Source: Clostridium sp. BNL1100 (lineage in GTDB: Bacteria; Bacillota; Clostridia; Acetivibrionales; DSM-1351). From it: a stretch of DNA of 64,000 nucleotides. The notes beneath the pieces were generated by a model, which saw only the letters and a program-made list of their open reading frames with translations, was not told where the DNA came from and made no database searches. Where the stretch lies: NCBI RefSeq assembly GCF_000244875.1, contig NC_016791.1:2237001-2301000 (forward strand), written 5' to 3'. Below are positions 1-9,143 of this stretch, in pieces. A program made the translations under genes and the position numbers. Every line of letters begins with the position of its first letter. Within the stretch, counting starts at the first letter, position 1.

Positions 1-519
1 GGCGGTAAGATGGCCGGGACTTTTCTTGCGGCACAGGGTCACTGCATCATCGGCTATGTAGACGGCCCGGTAGGATTGGACATCTGTAAGGAACGCTATA
101 GAGGGTTTTGCGAAGGACTTCATTCTGCTGGAGTTGAACACGATGCCGCACTGGTTGAGACAGGTAATTTCAGCGGGGCCAGTGGAAGAATGGCAGCAGC
201 AGCCTTGCTACAGAAGTCTTCTCAATTGACGGCAATATGCTGCGCAAACGATTTAATGGCTATGGGAGTTTTACTAGAGTTGTATAACAACTCGATCTCA
301 GTGCCGGAAGATATCTCAGTAATAGGTTATGACGGTACCTTCTTCTCTGAATACACCACCCCTCCCCTCACAACGGTTCGCCACAATTACGAATCTATCG
401 GTAATCGAGCCGCCGATCTCCTTGTCGAACTGATGAATGGCGGTTCTGGCAAGTCAGTTCGTTATATGCCGAGACTTATTATCAGAGATTCGGTAGGTAA
501 ACCAAATAGAAAGGATTAG
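1..519 (+). CDS. LacI/GalR-family transcriptional regulator, 3' part only
   Basis: The reading frame is open from the first base, so the gene starts outside the window and only its C-terminal ~172 residues are seen. They match the second lobe of the periplasmic-binding-protein-like sensor domain of LacI-type repressors: the GYVDGPVG strand near the start, the ICCANDLMAMGVL helix, the VPEDISVIGYDG loop and the terminal TTVRHNYESIG / AADLLVELMNGG segment. The N-terminal helix-turn-helix is not in the window, so neither the operator nor the effector can be named; by family a sugar is likely. The fragment is clearly more GC-rich than the next kilobase. The protein ends normally at a TAG codon. 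Confidence 0.85.
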   Translation, partial: GGKMAGTFLAAQGHCIIGYVDGPVGLDICKERYRGFCEGLHSAGVEHDAALVETGNFSGASGRMAAAALLQKSSQLTAICCANDLMAMGVLLELYNNSISVPEDISVIGYDGTFFSEYTTPPLTTVRHNYESIGNRAADLLVELMNGGSGKSVRYMPRLIIRDSVGKPNRKD

Positions 520-574
520 AGGATTCATCCTTTCACGATTCACTCAGACCATTTAGGCACTTGTGTTTCTGTGT

Positions 575-696
575 GCAAAAATCGCCCGAAGGGACTTACG
601 AGGGAGACCAGTCTCCCCGTGAGTCCCCACTGGCTCTCCCAGCGGGGCTGACTAGCGATGCCAAATGTTTTTGGTCGGAGGTGTTAGTATTTTTGC
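575..696. other. Strongly folded GC-rich element, candidate structured RNA
   Basis: A ~120-base block closed by the perfect 8-base pair GCAAAAAT (575-582) / ATTTTTGC (689-696). Inside are three hairpins: 591-627 (about 15 pairs with one bulged A and a CCAG tetraloop), 625-647 (CCCC/GGGG plus CTGG/CCAG, loop CTCTC; it shares the CCC at 625-627 with the first hairpin, so the two may compete) and ~652-687 (CCAAA/TTTGG capped by TGTT, with outer CGA/TCG and ACTA/TAGT pairs that join the closing stem). GC content stands out against the AT-rich surroundings. It does not match a riboswitch or housekeeping RNA known to me. The strand is undecided. It could instead be a transposon end. Confidence 0.4.
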
Positions 697-719
697 CGGC
701 GAGAAATGAATTATATAAC

Positions 720-752
720 AAAAAAAGCCGCAAATGAAATGCGACTTTTGTC
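720..752. terminator. Intrinsic terminator, stronger on the minus strand
   Basis: Hairpin AAAGCCGCA (724-732) / TGCGACTTT (740-748) with one mismatch and a 7-base loop. Read on the minus strand it is followed by a run of at least seven T, which makes it a good terminator for transcription coming from the remnant at 1.1-1.45 kb; on the plus strand the T run is only four. Confidence 0.55.
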
Positions 753-1104
753 TTATAAGTATACATTTTTTATTATATAACTTTTCTAATATTCTATAAC
801 ATTATAGAATATCTATAATACCGATGAATACTGGGCTTTTAAACAATAATTTATAACTAGAAATAATTTTCTATATCTTCACTATGATAAGTTTCTCTCT
901 ATATCATAACACAAAATTGTTGTAGAAAATTCTGGATTCTAGTTTTTAAGCATTGTACAGTATTGTTATAGAAAAAGTATATTTATTCTATTTTAGACTG
1001 CTTATACTGGCAACAATTCTTAATCGCTCACTCAAATCTAACAAGCATGTAGAAGAGTTTTTGCAACAGAACCCTGTTCCATTGCTTACCGATTAGGCAA
1101 AATC

Positions 1105-1454
1105 TTAACCGCTTATTGATATTTTACCATCATCTTTAAGATATGGATCTGTCAATGGATCAGCAACCTTCAATTCCAAGTAATTCTCCTTCTGGACAAA
1201 TAATTTTAGTATAATTTCTATCAAAACTAATATCAAAATGGCTTTTCTACGGCTTAATAATTGTATTCGGCAATACCAAATCCACATTCTGAAATCAATA
1301 CTTGCATCTGCTTTGTTAAATCATACCTCGGCACAAGGATTAAAAGAATTTTAGCACTTGTACAATTAATCAAATGTATTATGAAAAAAATAAACAATAA
1401 ATGTAACATATAACAAAAAATCAAGTAATTTAAATAGATAACTATAATTAACAA
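1105..1454 (-). pseudogene. Decayed gene remnant, family not recognised
   Basis: On the minus strand three short stretches in different frames look like pieces of one protein: one ending QMQVLISECGFGIAEYNY before a TAA at 1254, a second around 1180-1250 reading SFDRNYTKIICPEGELLGIE, and a third ending DPLTDPYLKDDGKISISG before a TAA at 1105. Two frameshifts would be needed to join them. A minus-strand terminator lies downstream at 720-752, as expected for a former gene. No domain was recognised. The rest of the 520-1578 gap is AT-rich; a plus-strand fragment ending VEEFLQQNPVPLLTD at about 1096 may be another remnant. Confidence 0.25.
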
Positions 1455-1578
1455 ATATGTAATATTCTTTTTTTATGGTAAAATATTCAGTGATAGAAAA
1501 CTACATTATTTTTAGACCAAATATTTGCTTATGTTCCGTTAAATTAAGTAAACAATAAAAAGGGCTAGGTGATCGAGT

Positions 1579-2616
1579 ATGAATATTAAATCAGAGAAAA
1601 AGAAAATATTAAAAACAATTTATCCGCCAATAACATCATATCCTACTCATGCTAATATTCTTTCAACAGCATTGATAAATGATGAATCAATAATATGGTT
1701 CTATGATTATTATATACAACTATTTGCCGGTAAAGATTTATCTGAAAATTGTTATGTTGATTTCTTTGCACCTATTGCATGGAAATGCTGTCCATGGATT
1801 CATTATCAAAGAATAAACAGGGAATTTATTGAAAACAAGTGGTCCTCAATATGTGAATTTTTGGTTGACTCTATCGATTCAGGTTACTATGCCTTTCTAT
1901 ACTTAAATCAATTCTATATTTCTGACTTTCCGTGGGCTTACCAATCTAAGAACTTTATGCACGATACATATGTTTTTGGTTATGACGCTCAAGAAGAAGT
2001 TTTTTATACCGCTGATTTCTACAAACATAAATATGGACATGCAAAAGTGAATTTTACAGAAATGGAAAAAGCATTCTCTACAACCAACTTGAGCAATATT
2101 AATGACTTCTTGCAAGGCATTGTTTTAGTAGCACCAGTAAAATATGAAAAATATAATTTTAACATAAAGCGTACAATTTCATTCATTAATGATTTTTTGA
2201 ACTCAGAAACAGGCTTAAAAAGCTACACTGATGGTTATCGACATGATGTCGAACAAAACAGTACTGAGTTTTGCTTCGGAATGGATGTTTATAAGCTATT
2301 AGAGGATTTCCTTACATTACTATCATGCGGAAATTCATGCAAGGATTACCGACCATTCAATGTTCTTGTTGATCACAAAACATTAATGCTTATGAGAATT
2401 GAGTACCTTGGTGTAAATGGCTATTTAAAAAACTGGAAAAATATTTATATGAAATATGAAGTAATACGAAAGAATACTATAACACTTCATAATATAATAT
2501 TGAAAATTTTTGTATCAGGGAATATGGGAAAAATAGAGAATGCAATAAATCTTATAAGACAGATAGCTGTTGATGAGAAAGTAGCTTTAGAAATGATAAT
2601 AGAAAATTCGTCATAA
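1579..2616 (+). CDS. BtrH-like (butirosin biosynthesis protein H N-terminal type) protein
   Basis: 345 residues, no signal peptide, start ATG after GGGCTAGGTG. The N-terminal half carries features of the BtrH_N family: the early tyrosine/histidine-rich YPPITSYPTHANIL segment, and near residues 130-150 HDTYVFGYDAQEEVFYTADF followed by a Y-x-G step. BtrH itself is a cysteine-peptidase-fold acyltransferase that moves an acyl chain from a carrier protein to an amino sugar; relatives in clostridia are mostly uncharacterised. Two cysteines at WKCCPW could be catalytic but this cannot be shown. The C-terminal half is helical and unassigned. No carrier protein or synthetase gene is adjacent. A second family member lies at 38529-39476. 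Monocistronic by context. Confidence 0.45.
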   Translation: MNIKSEKKKILKTIYPPITSYPTHANILSTALINDESIIWFYDYYIQLFAGKDLSENCYVDFFAPIAWKCCPWIHYQRINREFIENKWSSICEFLVDSIDSGYYAFLYLNQFYISDFPWAYQSKNFMHDTYVFGYDAQEEVFYTADFYKHKYGHAKVNFTEMEKAFSTTNLSNINDFLQGIVLVAPVKYEKYNFNIKRTISFINDFLNSETGLKSYTDGYRHDVEQNSTEFCFGMDVYKLLEDFLTLLSCGNSCKDYRPFNVLVDHKTLMLMRIEYLGVNGYLKNWKNIYMKYEVIRKNTITLHNIILKIFVSGNMGKIENAINLIRQIAVDEKVALEMIIENSS

Positions 2617-2655
2617 GGGCATTTCCTTTTCTATAAGTAAAGTTAAATGCCCTTA
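2614..2655 (+). terminator. Stem-loop after the BtrH-like gene, no U tract
   Basis: Perfect 10-base arms AAGGGCATTT (2615-2624) and AAATGCCCTT (2645-2654) start at the stop codon of the preceding gene. Neither side has a T run, so it may stabilise the 3' end or act as a weak terminator. Confidence 0.35.
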
Positions 2656-2710
2656 CAAAATATGTCCAGTATTTATAGGTAACCGCAAAATAAGAATGAA
2701 TCCTCACTAA

Positions 2711-4129
2711 TTATTTTTGTGCAGGAAATTTATTAATAATTCCCAGCAAATATTGCTTGATTAATGAAAAATCCAATGCTGTTATTTGACCATCTCCATC
2801 AACATCGGCAGCCAGTTTGCCCTTTGACTCAGGAAAATCGGATATCTGGCCAAGTAGATACCGTTTATGTAATGAATAATCTAGTGCATCAATCACGCCA
2901 CTTCCATCAACATCACCATACATTATAGCCGGATCGGTGGAGCTTGTTTGAACTTTTAATACCACCGCACCATGGGAAGGTACATTGGCTGTATACCCGG
3001 TGTTAAACGTGTCGCAATCCTTATGCTCCCAAAGATCACGAACAGTAGCAGGACCATCGGCAAGCTTAATATCTCTCCAATTGACTGTGATATCTGCCGA
3101 AGCGCCTCCTCGATTCAAGAGGATAACTGCCTTGGTAGTACCATCTACCCCCAGCGGTTTACACCACACTTCAAGTTCGCCTGAAGTACTTACCTTTGTA
3201 CCTTGCACCCCTGCAACGTCTTGGTCAATAGCAATAACTTCTTTGTTGGTAAGAATTTCTTTGGTAGCAGGAGTCATATTCCTAATATCATTTCCTGCAA
3301 TAAGTGGAGCTGCCATCATGCACCACATGCTGAAATGCGCTTTGTATTCTGTATCTGACATTTTACCATTACCAACCTCCAACATATCCGGATCATTCCA
3401 ATGGCCCGGACCTGCGTAAGCGGCTGACTTGGAGTTTTCATCAATATTCTTTGTAATACTTCCCCAGTTGTCACTAATATCTCCTGTTGTTCTCCAAGAA
3501 TTACCGCAATCTATTATCCATGGACCCGCAAAATACCAGCAGCATATGCTGTAGAAAATAGGTCTTCCTGTTTTCAAAAGAGCATCCCGCATTTTTTCGT
3601 AGCCTGCCTGCAGATTACTATCTGAAGCACAGTTATCATATTTCAAATAATCTACACCCCATTCAGCAAAAGTTTTAGCATCTTGTTCCTCATACCCCTG
3701 ACTTCCACTCTGGGGAATATTGCAGCAGGTGGTTACTCCCCTATCACCATAAATTCCAAATTTTAACCCTTTTGAATGAATATAATCTGCCAGAGCTTTC
3801 ATACCGTTAGGAAAACGTTTGGGATCCGGAATAAGTTTTCCATTAGCGTCACGAGCTGGGTTTGCCATCCAATTATCGTCAAGATTGACATACTCATAGC
3901 CTGCATCCTTCATTCCTGTTGTAACCATAGCATCTGCAATTTGTTTAATCTTATCTTCATTGATGTCACCTCCAAAGATGTTCCAACTGTTCCAACCCAT
4001 GGGTGGAGTCAATCCCAGACCGTTGTTCAGGGCCAGCACTTGATTGCCATTTTGGACAGATGACGGAAATGGTGAGATAAACACCACTGTCAAAATTGCC
4101 AAGGCGATAAGGCGTTTTATTTTTTTCAT
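2711..4129 (-). CDS. Cellulosomal GH27 alpha-galactosidase with type I dockerin
   Basis: Secreted enzyme predicted to release alpha-1,6-galactosyl (possibly beta-L-arabinopyranosyl) units from galactomannan or related side chains. Residues 1-34 form a signal peptide. The GH27 barrel begins at GLTPPMGWNSWN (~38-50), a family hallmark; the nucleophile is Asp165 in YLKYDNC and the acid/base Asp217 in RTTGD; NDPDMLEVGNG lies at 245-255. A small beta domain (~315-395) closes the catalytic unit. Residues ~403-472 are a dockerin with two Ca loops (GDVDGSGVIDALD and ADVDGDGQITALD), so the protein should attach to a scaffoldin cohesin. Start chosen at an ATG behind AGGAGG. It is separated by 390 bases from the GH43 gene upstream on the same strand, so probably has its own promoter. 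Confidence 0.93.
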   Translation of the reverse strand: MKKIKRLIALAILTVVFISPFPSSVQNGNQVLALNNGLGLTPPMGWNSWNIFGGDINEDKIKQIADAMVTTGMKDAGYEYVNLDDNWMANPARDANGKLIPDPKRFPNGMKALADYIHSKGLKFGIYGDRGVTTCCNIPQSGSQGYEEQDAKTFAEWGVDYLKYDNCASDSNLQAGYEKMRDALLKTGRPIFYSICCWYFAGPWIIDCGNSWRTTGDISDNWGSITKNIDENSKSAAYAGPGHWNDPDMLEVGNGKMSDTEYKAHFSMWCMMAAPLIAGNDIRNMTPATKEILTNKEVIAIDQDVAGVQGTKVSTSGELEVWCKPLGVDGTTKAVILLNRGGASADITVNWRDIKLADGPATVRDLWEHKDCDTFNTGYTANVPSHGAVVLKVQTSSTDPAIMYGDVDGSGVIDALDYSLHKRYLLGQISDFPESKGKLAADVDGDGQITALDFSLIKQYLLGIINKFPAQK

Positions 4130-4520
4130 TAAAATTCCCTCCTAAAATAATAATTTTCTAAAAAATTGAAAATCATCCCTTAAAGTATTTTATTGCAAAT
4201 TTACCTACTGTTTGTGTTGCAGTCCAATCAAATACAAAGCCAACAGGGCACCAACTACTGGTATCATTTTTGTAAAACTAATCAAAGACTTTTCTCCGGC
4301 CTTAGTAATAACTTTTCGTCCTACTACATAACACTGGCTTCTCATTATAACAAGCCAGACTTTATCAACTTATCATATTTGCAAATAAAAAGCTTAGATA
4401 TTCGGAATCTTGAACCTGACTTTTAGGTTTATAAGCATATTCGTTACCAGCATTTCGCACCAACAGTAAACCAACCGCTGGTGCGCTGCTCTGTACATGC
4501 AATTTTACCCGTAAATTATA
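4130..4520. other. Intergenic region between two cellulosomal genes
   Basis: No convincing gene. It holds the leader of the GH27 gene and, just past the stop of the GH43 gene, a stem-loop at 4451-4490 (CGCACCA / TGGTGCG, with an outer GCA/TGC pair). The hairpin lacks a U tract on either strand, so it is at best a processing or stability structure. An open frame at 4193-4426 has no ribosome binding site and no recognisable features. Confidence 0.4.
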
Positions 4521-7500
4521 TTAATTAATATACGGTAATTTATCAAATTTCCCTAGCAAATACCCTTTCAGAATTGCTAAATCAATAGCATTTATTTCAC
4601 CATCCATATTCAAATCTCCAACAAACATTTTGTCCAGTACTGGAAAACATTCTATTCTACCCAGCAAATATTGTTTTAAAAACGCAAAATCAATGGCGTC
4701 AACTGTTTTGTCTCCGTTATAATCACCTACTATTTCTACTTCAATTGGTGTTTCTGCCACTCCTTCTAACGTTGGAATTACTACCTTCATTAACCCGGTG
4801 TTGGTATCAAACTCCACTTTATCAATACAGGTCTCCCTATGATAAGCAAGTCCACTACTATATTGACCCAATGGTGTTACAAACCTGTGGTAAGAGATAT
4901 AATACTCATCCTTGTTTGGAATCTTTATTATTGATTGATGTCCGGTTCCAAGAATATTGTTGTTTGGATTCTTTGATAAAACCGTGTACTGATATTGAAT
5001 TGGCCCATATAAACTGTTTGAGGTACCATAGTTCACATGATAGTTTTCACTACCTGTATCATCACATGACCAAGTGAAATGATACAGACCGTTTCTCTTA
5101 ATAACTGTAATTGATTCTCTGAAATCAGTAGCACCACTCAGGTTTTTCATAGACCCTGATTTAAAACTTATCATATCCTCATTCAACTGAACGATAGCAG
5201 GTAATCCATTGCCAAAAAGCAGATAAGAAGTTCCGTCATCATCTGTAAAGACTGACGGGTCTATAGTCTGACTTACTGTAACACCATTTTCCAGATTCTC
5301 AGGTGTGATTAAAGGCGATTTCTCTGCTATAAACGGCCCTGTCGGACTATCCGAGGTTGCAACTCCAATGCAGGATTTACCATCTGAACGCTTTGCACAG
5401 AAATAGAAATAATACTTTCCCTTCTTCCCTTCAATAGTTGGTGCCCAAGCACTTCCTACTGCCCAAGGAACATCCTTCCCCACTCCTGCATCCATGATAA
5501 CCCCCTCATCTATCCAGTTAACCAGGTCTGATGATAAAAATGCATGGAACTGCGTTCCGCTCCATCCTGAATATCCGTCTGTTGTAGGATAGATATAAAA
5601 TTTATCTCCAAATACATTGATGTCTGGGTCAGCAAATTGTCCTCCCAAAACCGGATTATTGCAGAGCACCCCTTCTACCGTCCATTCCTGTATACTCTGA
5701 TCCGGCATTTTTATTTTAATCGAAACTGGCTGTGTCAAGTCTACCGGTTGCCCGATTGTTCCGTCTATTGTACAGCCACTTGATAACTCATATGTTAAAG
5801 GCACTGATGAGATTTCCTTTACAGTACTGTTACTGCGGCTGAAATATACTGTAGCCTTTTTACTTGCCGAATCACATTTAGTTGCTATAATACTGTAGCC
5901 TGCTGCAGATGCTCCTTTTATAATGTTTTCTTCTATTATTTTTGCTTTAACCTTTACCTTTGACAATACTTTTCCGTCTGCCATTGGAGCTCCGAAGTTG
6001 GGAGTACCGTCGCTATTCCAGAACAATTTCTGAACACGGGTATGCCTGCCCGCATCATATAGGGGTTCATAGCTGCTGCTGATATACTTTTCTTCCTGTC
6101 GGGCGTGGTATACAAGAATATCTTCACTACCATCCTCCGACACTGTAAATGTATTGTGCCCCGGTCCATATTGGCCTGCTGCCGTATTGAAGGTCATTAC
6201 CGGATGCGGTGTCTTCACCCATGAACTCGGATTCAAAAGATCGCTTGTATCCGAGGCTGTAAGAAGTCCAAGACAATACAGAGCATCTGTACCACTAGCG
6301 GAATAAGAAATGAATATTTTGCCGTTTCTCTTAATAACGCTTGGCCCCTCATTCACCTTGTAGGCATGAATCTCCCAATCATATTGAGCTGAGGCAATCT
6401 TGACTGCATTAGTATCAATTGTATATGGATCTTTCATTCTTGCAATATATAAGTTTGAATTGGGGTCATTCTGCGCCCAGACCATATACAGATTCCCATT
6501 ATGCTCGAAAACAGTTTCATCCAGAGAGAAACCATTAAAAGCCATGTCTGAAGAATTAGTCTTCTTAACAAGTCCCTTGTCCTGCCAGTTTTCCTTTACC
6601 ATTGGATCCAGATTTCCCGGGCACATTAAGACATGTGGACGTATTTGCCAAACATCGGTGCTGGATATGGTAGTTGTATAGTAAATGTACCAGTTTCCGT
6701 TAATAAAGTGTATTTCCGGTGCCCAGACATGGGGGCTTTTGTTTCCACCTAGTGGAGCCTTTGTATATATTACCTTTTCCGTCCCAGTGGCAAGGCCCTG
6801 AATTGTCGCTGCTTTTCTAAGTACTATCCGGTCATATTGGTACATGCCTACATTGTTGTGTCCGTTTGAACCATCCGTATATGAAGCAGTAAAATAGTAA
6901 TTTCCGTCGGTATGTTTATAGATACATGGATCTGCCCTGTTCAATATTAAAGGGTTATCGTACTCATTTTCATATACTGTTCCTTCTACTGTTGCAGTTC
7001 CATCGGTTGAATACTGAGCCTGACTGATATCGCTCCATAATACTTTTGCATTTCCAGTTGTACCATTGCTGTAATTAACTTTCACTTTAGAAGGCAATTC
7101 AGGTATTTGACCTGCCTTACTGGTAACAGTCACATCTTCTACACTTATTATTTTTACCGGCTTGTTAGCGATGCCAAATTCATCTGCAATTTCTGTTTCA
7201 GTAAATGCACGATTATAAACTTTTACATTGTCAAAATAGCCCTTGAAGTAAGGATCTGAATAGAAGGATTTACCTAAATAAGCCAGTAGGCTTGTACCCA
7301 AATCAGACATTGATATTGATACATTATTGTTTCTGCCAAGCATTAAGCCATCCTTATAAATAGCCATACTTGTAGGTGTTATTACCAACTTGATATTCAT
7401 CCACTTGTTTGCTGTAGATACAGTAGTGGCTTTTACCTCCTGCTCATTCGAGTAGGAATTTATTGTAATTGCATTTCTGCTTTCAGCATCCCGTGTTCTC

Positions 7501-9056
7501 AAAAACATATACTTATTTGTATCTTTCCCTACAGTAAAAGTAAAGAAATCACCCGATACTGTCACAGGCTTAATATCCATTGATATTGTTACCGTATTCC
7601 TGCCATCAAAGAAACCCTGCGGGAACGCAGCAAAGGTACCTGACGTACCATCCAGATATAACACTTGAGAGTTCATTTCAGAGTCTTTTACATAAGTTGC
7701 ATTTCCATTCAAGGTACCATTACGGTTATTACCTGATGTATCAACGATTGTATTGCCTGTCTTTGACTCATCGAATTTATATTCAAGTATTGGAGTTGTC
7801 TTGGGTTCTTCAACTGGTGTCGAGCCTCCCCATTTTGCCATAATTGCATTGTATTCTGCTTGTGTTATCTGCATTACTGTTCCATGGCGTGGCCCGGACG
7901 GCAATTTATACTCGGAGGACCCCAACTTTGTAAACACTCCCGAAGAAATGTCTGTAGAAACCATTGGATAGTAACCACCGCCTCCATAGTTATCTAATAG
8001 CAGACACCACTTATTTTGACCGTTAAATTTGAATATTGCCGGCCCTTCAACACCTTTCTGGCTTCCAACACTGTCTGATGCAACCGACACAAACTCCTTA
8101 TTCAACAATTGGTCACATTTATCTATTATTATATTCTTGTTTACCTCGTCTTTTGAAAACCTGTAATACATACCTTCATGTTTAATCATAGTTGCATCTA
8201 TTACATCAGAAGTTCTGTCTATATAAACCTTTGGCTCTGTAAAGGTATAAAAGTCTCTTGTCTTTGCAATGTATATCCTTTGCTTACTATAGTTATCTGC
8301 TTCTATTCGTGATGCCCAAAAAATCACATACTCCCCTGTCTTTACATCAAATACAATTTCAGGAGCCCAGGTACAGCCTGCATCATCTCTTGCAACCTTA
8401 ACCAGTCTTTCTTTAGACCAGTTTACCAAATCATTGGATTCCCAAACAACAACCGATTTACTTCCGGCTGTTTGAGCCGCACTCCAACCGGCACCATTTG
8501 CTATTCTCAGATCGGTTGCTACCAAATAGAATTTATCCCCATCAGGAGATCTTAAAATAAATGGATCACGAACACCCTTATCTCCAACGGTTGAAGTTAG
8601 CACCGGATTGTTTCCATTGAGTTCATTCCAATGAAGTCCATCGGTACTTGAAGCAAAGTATATCTGTTCTGCATCAGATCTGGCAGTGCCATTAAAATAT
8701 GTAAAGAAATATCCCTTATAATCTGATTCACTTATAGTTTTCGGTTTCGCCTTAACAATAATTGTCAAATCTGCCGTACCCGTTGCCGTTCCATTAGTCA
8801 GGTGAGCCGTTAAGGTTACCTGAGTGTCTGTATAAGGTCTTGTAACAATACCCGCAGGTGCATTGTCATATCCTGAATTCACTACTTCAATCACATTGAC
8901 AATATAAGGCTTGTCCGTTGACCAGGTTACCTTAACAGTTACTCCATCAGTAACAATTGCCGTCGGCAATGTAATATTTCCACGTATATCATCTGCATTA
9001 CGAATAAGAAGCTGTTTTTTTGCATTCTCAATTGCCTGATCCTGCCCTTGCAACAA
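4521..9056 (-). CDS. Triple GH43 dockerin protein, part downstream of the in-frame TAG
   Basis: This is the C-terminal 1511 residues of an 1846-codon gene that begins at 10061 and is cut by one TAG at 9141-9143; the frame is continuous. In order: Ig-like domain (~1-105), GH43 (~108-410; RDPF base, TWAPEI, EGPA acid), LamG/concanavalin-like domain (~425-625), bacterial Ig-like domain (~635-697), second GH43 (~701-1020; RADP, VWAPEI, NEGPS), linker with an Ig-like fold, third GH43 (~1135-1415; FADP, SAWAPT, FRES) and a type I dockerin (~1443-1511). All three catalytic triads look intact. Likely acts on arabinoxylan or arabinan side chains in the cellulosome. The TTG at 9056 has no ribosome binding site, so independent translation is unlikely: without readthrough or repair this part would be silent. 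Confidence 0.85.
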   Translation of the reverse strand: MLQGQDQAIENAKKQLLIRNADDIRGNITLPTAIVTDGVTVKVTWSTDKPYIVNVIEVVNSGYDNAPAGIVTRPYTDTQVTLTAHLTNGTATGTADLTIIVKAKPKTISESDYKGYFFTYFNGTARSDAEQIYFASSTDGLHWNELNGNNPVLTSTVGDKGVRDPFILRSPDGDKFYLVATDLRIANGAGWSAAQTAGSKSVVVWESNDLVNWSKERLVKVARDDAGCTWAPEIVFDVKTGEYVIFWASRIEADNYSKQRIYIAKTRDFYTFTEPKVYIDRTSDVIDATMIKHEGMYYRFSKDEVNKNIIIDKCDQLLNKEFVSVASDSVGSQKGVEGPAIFKFNGQNKWCLLLDNYGGGGYYPMVSTDISSGVFTKLGSSEYKLPSGPRHGTVMQITQAEYNAIMAKWGGSTPVEEPKTTPILEYKFDESKTGNTIVDTSGNNRNGTLNGNATYVKDSEMNSQVLYLDGTSGTFAAFPQGFFDGRNTVTISMDIKPVTVSGDFFTFTVGKDTNKYMFLRTRDAESRNAITINSYSNEQEVKATTVSTANKWMNIKLVITPTSMAIYKDGLMLGRNNNVSISMSDLGTSLLAYLGKSFYSDPYFKGYFDNVKVYNRAFTETEIADEFGIANKPVKIISVEDVTVTSKAGQIPELPSKVKVNYSNGTTGNAKVLWSDISQAQYSTDGTATVEGTVYENEYDNPLILNRADPCIYKHTDGNYYFTASYTDGSNGHNNVGMYQYDRIVLRKAATIQGLATGTEKVIYTKAPLGGNKSPHVWAPEIHFINGNWYIYYTTTISSTDVWQIRPHVLMCPGNLDPMVKENWQDKGLVKKTNSSDMAFNGFSLDETVFEHNGNLYMVWAQNDPNSNLYIARMKDPYTIDTNAVKIASAQYDWEIHAYKVNEGPSVIKRNGKIFISYSASGTDALYCLGLLTASDTSDLLNPSSWVKTPHPVMTFNTAAGQYGPGHNTFTVSEDGSEDILVYHARQEEKYISSSYEPLYDAGRHTRVQKLFWNSDGTPNFGAPMADGKVLSKVKVKAKIIEENIIKGASAAGYSIIATKCDSASKKATVYFSRSNSTVKEISSVPLTYELSSGCTIDGTIGQPVDLTQPVSIKIKMPDQSIQEWTVEGVLCNNPVLGGQFADPDINVFGDKFYIYPTTDGYSGWSGTQFHAFLSSDLVNWIDEGVIMDAGVGKDVPWAVGSAWAPTIEGKKGKYYFYFCAKRSDGKSCIGVATSDSPTGPFIAEKSPLITPENLENGVTVSQTIDPSVFTDDDGTSYLLFGNGLPAIVQLNEDMISFKSGSMKNLSGATDFRESITVIKRNGLYHFTWSCDDTGSENYHVNYGTSNSLYGPIQYQYTVLSKNPNNNILGTGHQSIIKIPNKDEYYISYHRFVTPLGQYSSGLAYHRETCIDKVEFDTNTGLMKVVIPTLEGVAETPIEVEIVGDYNGDKTVDAIDFAFLKQYLLGRIECFPVLDKMFVGDLNMDGEINAIDLAILKGYLLGKFDKLPYIN

Positions 9057-9140
9057 TGCCTTAACTGTAACTTTAAATATTTTTGTATCACTTACACTTC
9101 CTCTTGTGATAGTTGCGGTAAGTGTTGCCTGCTTATCTGT

Positions 9141-9143
9141 CTA
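9141..9143 (-). other. In-frame amber (TAG) codon inside the GH43 gene
   Basis: The codon sits in the second half of an Ig-like domain, between TRPKYP and TDKQATLTATITRG. The same frame stays open for 28 codons before the alternative start at 9056 and on to 4521. In the neighbouring homologous Ig domain the equivalent segment reads TRPYTDTQVTLTAHL, so the TAG most likely replaces a serine or similar codon (one base change from TCG). It is a nonsense mutation, a base-call error or a readthrough site. Confidence 0.85.

Noticed and set aside
4451-4490. Intrinsic terminator after the GH43 gene
   Set aside because: The stem-loop is real but there is no U tract on the minus strand.
4745-7971. Several plus-strand open frames of 70-110 codons opposite the GH43 gene
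   Set aside because: They lie antisense to well-supported GH43 domains, lack ribosome sites and have low-complexity composition.
9141-9143. TAG as pyrrolysine
   Set aside because: No pylT or pylS genes in the window, and an Ig-like domain is not a known pyrrolysine context.
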